From positions 62,001-126,000 of the forward strand of contig DASUEU010000069.1 of the NCBI GenBank assembly GCA_036274895.1: a stretch of DNA of 64,000 nucleotides, written 5' to 3'. A program made the translations under genes and the position numbers. Below are positions 25,438 to 33,400 of the stretch, in pieces (the first letter of the stretch is position 1; every line of letters starts with the position of its first letter). Under the pieces are notes generated by a model. The model searched no databases. It was given only the letters and a program-made list of their open reading frames with translations, and had not been told where the DNA came from. The DNA comes from CALMKX01 sp036274895. GTDB taxonomy: Bacteria > Acidobacteriota > Thermoanaerobaculia > Multivoradales > SZUA-115.

Positions 25438-26748
25438 ATGGAGGCCCTGCGGCTGCTGGCCATGACGCCGACCCAACCCTCCCTCGCCGGCACCTCGCAC
25501 CGCGGCGGCGGCACCGCCCTCCAGGGCACGTTCTTGACCGGGCGGCCGATGCCGCGTGGCATCAAGACGGGGCGGGTGATGCAGGCCAAGGGCTACGCCC
25601 TTGAGATGCCGGCCAACCTGCTCCAGCGCCGCGGCCAGGGCAAGCCCATTCCCGAGACAGTGCGCCAGAAGATGGAGACCGCCCTGGGCGCGGACTTCTC
25701 CGACGTTCGCATCCACGTCGGGGCCGAGGCCTCCGGTATCGGCGCCTTGGCCTTCGCCCACGGCTCGGACCTCTACTTCGCCCCCGGCCTCTACGATCCC
25801 CACACCACCCACGGCCAGCGCCTGCTGGGCCACGAGCTCGCCCACGTGGTGCAGCAGCGCAACGGCCGCGTGCGCAACCCCTTCGGCAGCGGTGTGGCCG
25901 TGGTCCAGGACCCGGCCCTTGAGGCCGAGGCCGAGCGGCTGGGGATGATGGCGGCGGCGCAGATCCAGCGCAAAGAGGCGCCGCAGAAGGCCCCCGGCAC
26001 GGCCTCCGCGTGCGGTGCGGGCACTCCGACCGGCGGCTGCGGCGTACGGCAGGCCAAGCTCGCCCGACCCTCGGGGCAGACCTTCGCCCCTCACGTGGCC
26101 AACGCCCTGGGGCTCGAGCCCGCACCGGCCCCGGCCGGACGGACGGTGGGAGTGTCCCAGCCGCGGGGAGCGGCGCCGCACCCCCAGGCGGCCCACGTCC
26201 AGAAGGCGGTGCGCACGGCCTTCGGCGGCAAGACCCCGGCGAGCCCCGTGGCGCCGCGGGCCACCACCACCCAGGCCCGCCCGGCGGCGCCTCCGCCGGC
26301 CGGGGGTTACAGGCTGATCGTGGGCACCTACCTGCACCAGACCGAGCGCAACGAGCGCCTGCCGGAGGATCTGGCCGGCCACACCTTCGTGGCCGTGCAG
26401 GAGCCCACCGGCCGCCGCCACGCCTGGGGCTTCTCTCCCGAGGGCTACAGCCGGATGGACGCTCGCCGCGACCTCGGCCGTCTGACCTCGGGGGTCAACG
26501 GGCACGTGCACGGCGACGAGCACGCCTTCGCCAAGCCGGGGGTGCGCACGCGCAGCTACCACGTCAGTGCCGAGCAGGCCCAGGCCGCCATGGCCAAGGT
26601 GGCCGAGTACCGCCACCGCCACCCGACCTTCAGCCTCGCCCGCCGCCCCTGCTCCAGCTTCGCCCTCGACGTGGCCCGCGCAGGCGGCGTAGACCCCTTC
26701 CCCGGCGCCACCCTCAAGCGTCCCCGCGAGATCTACGGCCAGCTGTAG
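25438..26748 (+). CDS. DUF4157 (eCIS-core) protein with PHV repeats and papain-like C-terminus
   Basis: The 436-residue protein has three parts. Residues about 60-180 are a DUF4157 domain: PIPETVRQKMETALGADFSD, VRIHVG, and the HELAHVVQQ metallopeptidase-like motif near residue 132. Residues about 205-285 hold variants of the cargo repeat (FAPHVANALG, AAHVQKAVRTAFG) with QAK before them. The C-terminal 150 residues have AGHTFVAVQEP, GFSPEGYSR and RRPCSSFALDVARAGG; an early His and a late Cys in this order suggest a permuted papain-like (NlpC/P60 or LRAT-like) enzyme. DUF4157 domains are best known from extracellular contractile injection systems. The start may instead be the ATG at 25462. Confidence 0.75.
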   Translation: MEALRLLAMTPTQPSLAGTSHRGGGTALQGTFLTGRPMPRGIKTGRVMQAKGYALEMPANLLQRRGQGKPIPETVRQKMETALGADFSDVRIHVGAEASGIGALAFAHGSDLYFAPGLYDPHTTHGQRLLGHELAHVVQQRNGRVRNPFGSGVAVVQDPALEAEAERLGMMAAAQIQRKEAPQKAPGTASACGAGTPTGGCGVRQAKLARPSGQTFAPHVANALGLEPAPAPAGRTVGVSQPRGAAPHPQAAHVQKAVRTAFGGKTPASPVAPRATTTQARPAAPPPAGGYRLIVGTYLHQTERNERLPEDLAGHTFVAVQEPTGRRHAWGFSPEGYSRMDARRDLGRLTSGVNGHVHGDEHAFAKPGVRTRSYHVSAEQAQAAMAKVAEYRHRHPTFSLARRPCSSFALDVARAGGVDPFPGATLKRPREIYGQL

Positions 26749-26750
26749 GA

Positions 26751-26808
26751 GCGACGCATGCGTCGCCCCGACGGCCGAATCCGGAGGGCAGGCACGGGGG
26801 CCTGCCCC
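26751..26808. repeat. Two intergenic palindromes after the cargo island
   Basis: GCGACGCATGCGTCGC at 26751-26766 is a perfect 16-nt palindrome 2 nt after the stop of the DUF4157 gene. GGGCAGGC...GCCTGCCC at 26786-26807 is a second one, ending in CCCCTA. Both resemble REP-like elements; the second reappears with one change at about 53311-53333. They could act as transcription terminators, though no T-run follows. The rest of the 26749-26868 gap has nothing else I recognise. Confidence 0.6.
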
Positions 26809-26868
26809 TATGGAGATGGTCGATTCCGCCCTGAGGGCCGGACCAACGTGTCCGCCCTTCCCTCCCCC

Positions 26869-28476
26869 TCACCCCACCACCAACCCCAGCTCCGCGGCCC
26901 GTGCCAGGTGGTGGTCGACCAGGCGGGGGAGGAGGGCGGCGAGGGCTTTGGGGTCATCGATAGGGCGGCCCTCGGCTTCGAGCTTCAGGCGGCCCGCCCT
27001 CGCCGGCTCGGCCAGGGCGGCGGCGAGGGCGGCGCGGTCGCGGCTGCCGTCGGCCAGGGGCAGGAGCAGGCGGGCGAGATCGTCGTCGAGCTTCAGAGCC
27101 CGGTGGTAGAGATTGGGCACCAGGGCCCCGGCCGCGGCCCGCCAGCGGGCGGCGGCGAAGATCTCCGGCCTTGTGCCCGGCCGCGCACCGCCAGCGAAGG
27201 GGGCGCGGTGCAGGCTCACCACCCCGGCCACGAAGCTGGCGAGCAGGAACTCCGCGAGCCGCGGCGCCGCCAGCTCCCCCTCGCCGCCGACCTCGGTCCA
27301 CCGCTCCCGGGCTGCGGCCAGGGTCCCTTCGAAGGACAGCGTTCCCGGCCAGGCCGCCGTGAGCCCGAGCAGGGCCGCCTGGGCTATCGGGTGGGCGGTG
27401 CGGAAGCTGCGCCCTTCGAGGGTCTGGAAGCTCGGCGGTTGGCTCGGTGCCGACCCTTGTTCCACGATGCGCACCGCCGAGGCGACGGCCAGCCCGGAGA
27501 CCCTGCCGGCGTCCGCCGCCGGTGTCAGAGCCGCCTCCCGCCGCACCAAGAGGGAGCGCCGGAACGAGCGGTTGTGCAGGAAGTCGAGCAGCTGCTCGAC
27601 CTCCAGCCGGTCGGCCGCCACCTCCGCCGCGTGGGCGGCCAGGGCGGCGGGCAGGGGCTCGGGCTCGAGAGAGGCCGGGTCGGCGTCCGCCAGGTAGGCG
27701 AGCCCGTGGGCCCCGGCCCGCGCCACGAAACGGTGGAAGTAGAGGGGGGAGTTGGCCTCCTCCAGGTACTCGTGGATCAGGTAGGTGGGTCGCTCGTCGT
27801 AGTCGGCCAGGTGCTCCCGGGTCTCGGCCAGGAAGAGGGCGTGGGGATCGGCCTTACCGCCCGCCGCGGTGGCGGCGGCCAGCTTTTCCACCCAGGCCAC
27901 CGCCTTCACCCGCCGGCGCTCCAGATCCCCCTCGTCCCGGCTCACCCACAGCATCAGGGAGCGCAGCATCTCCCGCTGATGCCAGCCCGGGTAGGTGTTG
28001 TAGCTCACGTAGGCCACGCCGTGCCCGGCCAGGGCCTCGCGGCACAGCTCGAGGATGCGCTCCTGCTCCCGCGGCCCCACCCAGGAGAAGACCCCATGCA
28101 CCAGGAGGTAGTCGAAGGGCTCGGGCCCGGGCTCGAAATCGAGCAGGCTCTCGACCCGCAGCTCGAGGTTGGCGAGGCCCAGATCCGCCGCGGCCGCCTG
28201 CCCGGCCGCGATCTGCCGCGGTGAGAGGTCGATGCCCACGAAGGTGCTGCCGGGGGCGGCAGCGGCCATGGGCAGGAGGTTGCCGCCGTCGCCGCAGCCC
28301 AGCTCCAGCACCCGGCAGGCGCCGAACGGGGCCGGCTCGAGGCCGAAGAGGGTGGCGATGGCGCCGAGGTGGGCCGGATGGGTCTCCTTGATCGCCGAGC
28401 CCTGGTAGGGCACTTCGTCGTAGGCGCGGCGCAGGCGCTCCTCGGCCTGCCGCGCTGAATCGGAGAGATTTGACAT
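26869..28476 (-). CDS. SAM-dependent methyltransferase with regulatory domain
   Basis: A 535-residue class I methyltransferase. Motif I is VLELGCGDGGNLLP at residues 56-69, followed by FVGIDLSPRQIAAGQ. A second region (PLYFHRFVARAGAHGLAYLADAD) matches the methyltransferase regulatory domain (PF10119). The C-terminal 200 residues form a helical domain seen in long versions of the family. The ATG at 28476 (SNLSDSARQAEERLRRAYDEVPYQG) is where family similarity begins. The substrate is unknown. It lies on the opposite strand between the cargo island and the VgrG cluster, so a link to the T6SS is possible only by position. Confidence 0.82.
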   Translation of the reverse strand: MSNLSDSARQAEERLRRAYDEVPYQGSAIKETHPAHLGAIATLFGLEPAPFGACRVLELGCGDGGNLLPMAAAAPGSTFVGIDLSPRQIAAGQAAAADLGLANLELRVESLLDFEPGPEPFDYLLVHGVFSWVGPREQERILELCREALAGHGVAYVSYNTYPGWHQREMLRSLMLWVSRDEGDLERRRVKAVAWVEKLAAATAAGGKADPHALFLAETREHLADYDERPTYLIHEYLEEANSPLYFHRFVARAGAHGLAYLADADPASLEPEPLPAALAAHAAEVAADRLEVEQLLDFLHNRSFRRSLLVRREAALTPAADAGRVSGLAVASAVRIVEQGSAPSQPPSFQTLEGRSFRTAHPIAQAALLGLTAAWPGTLSFEGTLAAARERWTEVGGEGELAAPRLAEFLLASFVAGVVSLHRAPFAGGARPGTRPEIFAAARWRAAAGALVPNLYHRALKLDDDLARLLLPLADGSRDRAALAAALAEPARAGRLKLEAEGRPIDDPKALAALLPRLVDHHLARAAELGLVVG

Positions 28477-28514
28477 TGTGGATAGCCTACCCTCGATATC
28501 GGCTCCGCTCGTGG

Positions 28515-28550
28515 GATAATCACGGCTGGATCTCCCACTGAGTCCAGCCG
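28515..28550 (+). promoter_or_regulatory. Possible extended -10 promoter and inverted repeat
   Basis: In the 86-nt divergent gap, TGGGATAAT ends at 28520 and could be an extended -10 element for the lipoprotein gene that starts 43 nt later; no clear -35 is seen. CGGCTGGA (28523-28530) and TCCAGCCG (28543-28550) form a perfect 8-nt inverted repeat with a 12-nt centre, which could be an operator or a leader hairpin. Confidence 0.35.
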
Positions 28551-28562
28551 AGGCTCGACAGG

Positions 28563-30272
28563 ATGCGCTCCACCCTTCTCGCACCGGCCTTGCTGCTCGC
28601 CGCCCTGGCGACGGGCTGCAACTCCGGCAACCCGGTCGCTTCGTCCCCCACTGAGCCGGGGCCGGGGCCGGCTGTGCAGTTCTCCGTCAGCGTGACGGCC
28701 AATCCACCCGAAGTGATCGCCGGCACGACCGAGCCCACCACCCTCACCGTCACGGTGCGGCGGCAGGACAACCAGCAATCCCCCGCGGACGGCACCCAGG
28801 TCGCGGTGACGGTGGACCAGGGCAGCCTGGGGGTGGCCAACGCCGAAGCGCCCGTGCGGGTGTTGAACCTCGCCCTCGCCGCCGGCCAGGCCCGGGTGAG
28901 CCTCTTCCCCGGCGCCCAGCCAGGCCAGGCCACGGTGTTGGCCCAGGTGGGCCAGAGCATCGGCCGCCTGACCGTGCCCTTCCTCGAGACCCGGCCGAAC
29001 ACCTTCTTCTTGACCGGGGTGTCGCCGAACGAGGGCACGGATCTCGGCGGAGACCTGGTCAGCGTGCGCGGCGCCGGCTTCCGTGAGCCGCTGCGGGTCT
29101 CTTTTGGCGGCGTCCAGGCGCGGGTGGTGGACGTGCCCTCGAGCGCCCAGATCGTGGTCGAGACGCCGGTGCCCGCCCAGCCGGTCGACATCGGCACGGT
29201 GCGGCCGGTGGACGTGGCGGTGACCAACGCCCTGACCGACGCCGTGCCGGTGACCGACACCCTGGTCGGCGGCTTTACCTACCGGGGCGGCGCCGAGCCC
29301 CCACCGCCCACCCCTGTTTTCCTGACCTCGGTTCAGCCCAACACCGGTCCCCCGGAGGGCGGCACCACGGTCGCCCTCTCGGGCGGCGGTTTCTCGAGCC
29401 CCCTACGGGTCACCATCGGCGGCAAGACGGCGGTGGTGCAGTCGGTGTCGGCCTCCCGCATCCTGGCCCGGACCCCGTCGTCGGCCGCGCCGGTGCCGGC
29501 CGGCTCGACCCTGCTGGCCGACGTCACGGTGGTGGTGGCGCTCGGCTCGGCCGACGAGCAGACCGCCATGCTGCCGGGCGGCTTCACCTACGACGGTGGC
29601 GCCGCGCCCGACCCGGTGGTGGTCTCCGCCCTGTCGCCGGGGCAGGGCCCGGCCGCCGGTGGCACTCTGGTTACGGTCACCGGCAGCGGCTTCGTGTCGC
29701 CGGTGGCCGTGGTGCTGGGGGGTGTGCGACAGGGCTCCGAGCAGGTGATCTCGGCGACCGAGATCCGGTTCACCACCGCCCGGGTCACTGTCGCCGCCTG
29801 TCCGGCCGGCGGCGTCCAGCCGGCCATGGGCCTCACCGTCACCAACCTCGGCAGCGGCATCTCGGGCACGGCGCCTCTGGTGTTCAACTTCCAGGTGCCC
29901 CTGCCGCGCGTGCGGCGGGTGTCGCCAACGGTCGGGGGGCAGCTCGGCAACACAGTGGTGACCATCGAAGGCGAAGGCTTCGAGGCGCCCGTGCGGGTGG
30001 CCTTCGCCGAGGGGGCCCAGCAGTTCGCCGGGGTGGTACAGGGCACGGTGACCTCCGGCCAGGTGCGGGCCTCGAGCCCCGCGGTGCCGGACAGCCTGTT
30101 CCCCGAGGCCGACTGCATCACCATCGACAACCGCCCCGGCAAGCGCTACCTGCCGGTGACCGTGGACGTAGTGATCGAGAACCAGGGCTCCGGCTGCAGC
30201 GACACCTTCCCCAACGCCTTCACCTACAACCCCACCTTCCCCGAGTGCCGGCCGACCACGCCGGCACCTTGA
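28563..30272 (+). CDS. IPT/TIG-domain lipoprotein
   Basis: The 569-residue protein has a signal peptide ending in the lipobox LATGC, so it is a lipoprotein with residues after Cys at the cell surface or in the periplasm. After an Ig-like region (FSVSVTANPPEVIAGTTEPT) it has four IPT/TIG domains, each with the pattern of SPNEGTDLGGDLVSVRGAGF (near residues 155, 258, 360 and 455), a fold used in cell-surface and sugar-binding proteins. It precedes the DUF11 protein in the same direction with a 191-nt gap, and may be its outer-membrane partner. The start follows GACAGG. Confidence 0.8.
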   Translation: MRSTLLAPALLLAALATGCNSGNPVASSPTEPGPGPAVQFSVSVTANPPEVIAGTTEPTTLTVTVRRQDNQQSPADGTQVAVTVDQGSLGVANAEAPVRVLNLALAAGQARVSLFPGAQPGQATVLAQVGQSIGRLTVPFLETRPNTFFLTGVSPNEGTDLGGDLVSVRGAGFREPLRVSFGGVQARVVDVPSSAQIVVETPVPAQPVDIGTVRPVDVAVTNALTDAVPVTDTLVGGFTYRGGAEPPPPTPVFLTSVQPNTGPPEGGTTVALSGGGFSSPLRVTIGGKTAVVQSVSASRILARTPSSAAPVPAGSTLLADVTVVVALGSADEQTAMLPGGFTYDGGAAPDPVVVSALSPGQGPAAGGTLVTVTGSGFVSPVAVVLGGVRQGSEQVISATEIRFTTARVTVAACPAGGVQPAMGLTVTNLGSGISGTAPLVFNFQVPLPRVRRVSPTVGGQLGNTVVTIEGEGFEAPVRVAFAEGAQQFAGVVQGTVTSGQVRASSPAVPDSLFPEADCITIDNRPGKRYLPVTVDVVIENQGSGCSDTFPNAFTYNPTFPECRPTTPAP

Positions 30273-30340
30273 GGCGGGCCGAGGAGAGCGCGCCGATGGA
30301 GCGGGACAGATGGGGCTGGTCCAGGGTTCTGTTCTCCGGT

Positions 30341-30416
30341 CGTCATTCCCGCGAAAGCGGGAATCCAGGGTGGGGGGAGGAGACCAAGATGGATCCCCGC
30401 TTGCGCGGGGATGACG
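30341..30416. repeat. Inverted pair of REP-like palindromes
   Basis: CGTCATTCCCGCGAAAGCGG (30341-30360) begins one stem-loop that ends at 30367. GGATCCCCGCTTGCGCGGGG (30391-30410) is the core of a second, oppositely oriented one. Each arm is itself palindromic and the two form a larger inverted repeat about 76 nt long. This is a well-known kind of dispersed bacterial repeat (its translation reads HSRESGNP...MDPRLRGDD). It lies just upstream of the start of the DUF11 gene. Confidence 0.8.
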
Positions 30417-30463
30417 GGCAGGGAGGTTCGAGCCAGCGAAATGGCGATTCCGGGCGGCTCGCC

Positions 30464-33400
30464 GTGAGGGCGACTCTGCTGCTGGCGGGAGCGGTGCTCC
30501 TGGCCTCGGCCTCCTCCCTGCCGGCACAGATCTTCCTGCTCGACAACGGTCCTCTCGAGGTCGAGATCCGTGAGGACAACGGCGCCATCCACGCCGTGCG
30601 CTTCAACAGCCGGGAGTACTTCCGCATCTTCACCCACGTCTCGGATTGGGGGTTGCAGCTGGGCGGGAACACCGCCACCTTCGCCCTCAATGGCAGCGAC
30701 GGCCTCGAGGGGGTGCCGGTCTCCATCACCGCGGCCGGCAGCGGCGTGGTCACGGCCGCCGGCACCTACACGCTCGGGGGCGCCAACGTCGCGGTGGAGC
30801 GCCGCTACGATCTGGTCCCCGGGCAAGACGCCCTGCGGATCATCACCCGGCTGACCAACAACGGCTTTGCGCCGGTGACCCTGCGCGGCTTCGACACCTT
30901 CGACCCTGATCAGGGCGTTGACGGCGGCGTCGGCGTTGCCACCTTCAACGACGTCGAGGTTCAGCCAACGCCGGGCGGCACGGTGCGCGTCGGGCTGGCC
31001 TACCCGCCGGTCGAAGGGGCTGGCGTCCAGTACGCCTCCGCTCTCTGCGCTCCCGCCAGCCACTCGGTCGATGCCGGCGGGCCGTTCCAGATCGGCAGCG
31101 GCTCCGAGCTCAACTCGGTCTTCACGACGCCCGTGGACGGCGCCGGCGCTCTCGAAGACCTGGGGACCCACCACGCCTACGAGGTGACCCTCTTCGCGGG
31201 CGTGACTCGTACCGCCACGGTGGTGCTGGGCTTCGGCCTTTCCCCCACCAGCGCACGCAACGCCGCCCTCTCCCGTTGCGGGGAGGTCGACCTCCGCGTC
31301 GAGAAGACCGGCAGCCCGGCGACCGTGGTGGCGGGCTCGGGCCCCCAGAACTTCAGCTACCTGGCGAGGGTCACCAACCGCTCCACCCGCGGGGTGACCG
31401 GCCTCGTCCTCGACGACTTCCAGAGCTCTCTGCCGGGCGTCACCGTGGACAGCATCACCCCGAGCCCCGGCACGACCTTCTCGGGCACCGCCTGGACGGT
31501 GGGGACGCTTCCGGCGGGGGAGAGCCGTACTCTCAGCTTGGTGCTCACGGCCGGCCCCAGCGCCCCGGGCGGCGTCAGCTTCTCCAACTTCATCAACGTC
31601 GCCGGCCTTGACCAGCATCGGGTGCTCACCGGGGACGACGCCGCCGAGAGCCTGGTGTCGATCGTCCGCCGGGTCGACCTGGTGGTGACCAAGACCGAGT
31701 CCGTCGACCCGGTGGCCGCCGGCTCGGGGGCCAACAACCTGACCTACGCCATCACCGTGGCCAACAACGGCCCCTCCGACGCCTCGGGCGTCGTGATTTC
31801 GGATGCCTTGACCATGCCCACCGGCGTGGGGCTCACCGCGATCGCCTCGAGCCCGGGCACCACGGTCACGGCGATCGGTCCGCCGCTCGTGCTGTCCTGG
31901 AACGTCGGCACCCTGCCCCGCGGCCAGAGCCGCTTCCTGAACCTCGGCTTGACCGTGGGGGCGGACGCCGCCACCGGCACCGACACCGTGGGCGACGTGG
32001 TGAGCATCGGGGCGGTCAACGAGCCGCGGATCAACACCGGCGACGACGGGGCCACGGTCTTCACCTCGGTGCGCCGCCTGCTCGAACTGGTGGTCACCCA
32101 GAGCGAGTCCGTCGATCCGGTGGTGGCGGGCTCGGGGCCGGGCAACCTGACCTACGTGGTGACCGTGACCAACAACGGTCCGGTGGTGGCCAACGGCCTG
32201 CAGCTCTCGGAGATCCTCTCGCTGCCGGCCGGCGTCACCCTCGACGCCGCAGTGCCGAGCGGCGGCACCACCTTCACCTCTCCCGTGTGGAACGTCGGCA
32301 CCCTCGGGGTGGGGCAGAGCCGCACCCTCACCCTGGTGCTCTCCGTCGGGCCGTCCGCGGCCAATGGCACCTCGGTGATCGCCAGCAGCGCGGCGGTGAT
32401 CGCCGTCGACGAGACGCCGGCCAACAGCTCCACCCTGGCGGTCTCGCACCTGACCTCGATCGTTCGCCAGGTCGACCTGGTGGTGACCAAGACCGAGTCC
32501 GTCGACCCGGTGGCCGCCGGCTCGGGGGCCAACAACCTCACCTACGCCATCACCGTGGCCAACAACGGCCCCTCCGACGCCTCGGGCCTGGTCCTGTCGG
32601 ACCTGATGACCATGCCCACCGGCGTGGGCATCACCTCGATCGCCTCGAGCCCGGGCACCACGGTCACGGCGATCGGCCCGCCGATCGTGCTGTCCTGGGA
32701 CGTCGGCACCCTGCCCCGCGGCCAGAGCCGCTTCCTGAACCTCGGCCTCACCGTGGGGCCGGACACGGCCATCGGCACCGACACCGTGGGCGACGTGGTC
32801 AGCGTCGGGGCGATCAACGAGACCCTCGTCAACACCGGCGACGACAGCAAGTCGGTCTTCACCTCGGTGCGGCGGCTGCTCGACCTAGTGGTCACCCAGA
32901 GCGAGTCCGTGGACCCGGTGATCGCCGGCTCCGGGCCGGGCAACCTGACCTACGTGGTGACGGTGACCAACAACGGCCCGGTCTCGGCCAACGGCCTCCA
33001 GCTCTCGGAGATCCTCTCCCTGCCCGCCGGAGTCACCCTGGACGCGGCCGTGCCGAGCGGCGGCACCACCTTCACCTCGCCGGTGTGGAATCTCGGCACC
33101 CTCGGCGTGGGGGCAAGCCGCACCCTCACCCTGGTGCTCTCGGTGGGGCCCTCGGCCGCCAACGGCACCGCCGTGATCGCCAGCAGTGCGGCGGTGATCG
33201 CCCTCGAAGAGACGCCGACCAGCACCTCGACGCTCAGCGCCGCCCACCTGACCTCGATCCAGCGCCGGCCCGACCTCTCGGTCACCAAGGTCGACCTGGT
33301 GGACCCGGTGGCCGCCGGCTCCACCTTGACCTACAACCTCACGGTGGCCAACGCCGGCCCTTCGGATGCCACCGCCGCGACGGTCAGCGACACCCTGCCA

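Noticed and set aside
26749..26868. Immunity gene after the DUF4157 gene
   Set aside because: The gap is only 120 nt, holds two palindromes and has no plausible small gene.
30245..30463. Upstream extension of the DUF11 open frame
   Set aside because: It translates a REP-like repeat (HSRESGNP...) and has no signal peptide; the GTG at 30464 gives a proper one.
31673..33268. Possible CRISPR array
   Set aside because: The repeats are hundreds of nt long and coding, with no short repeats or spacers.
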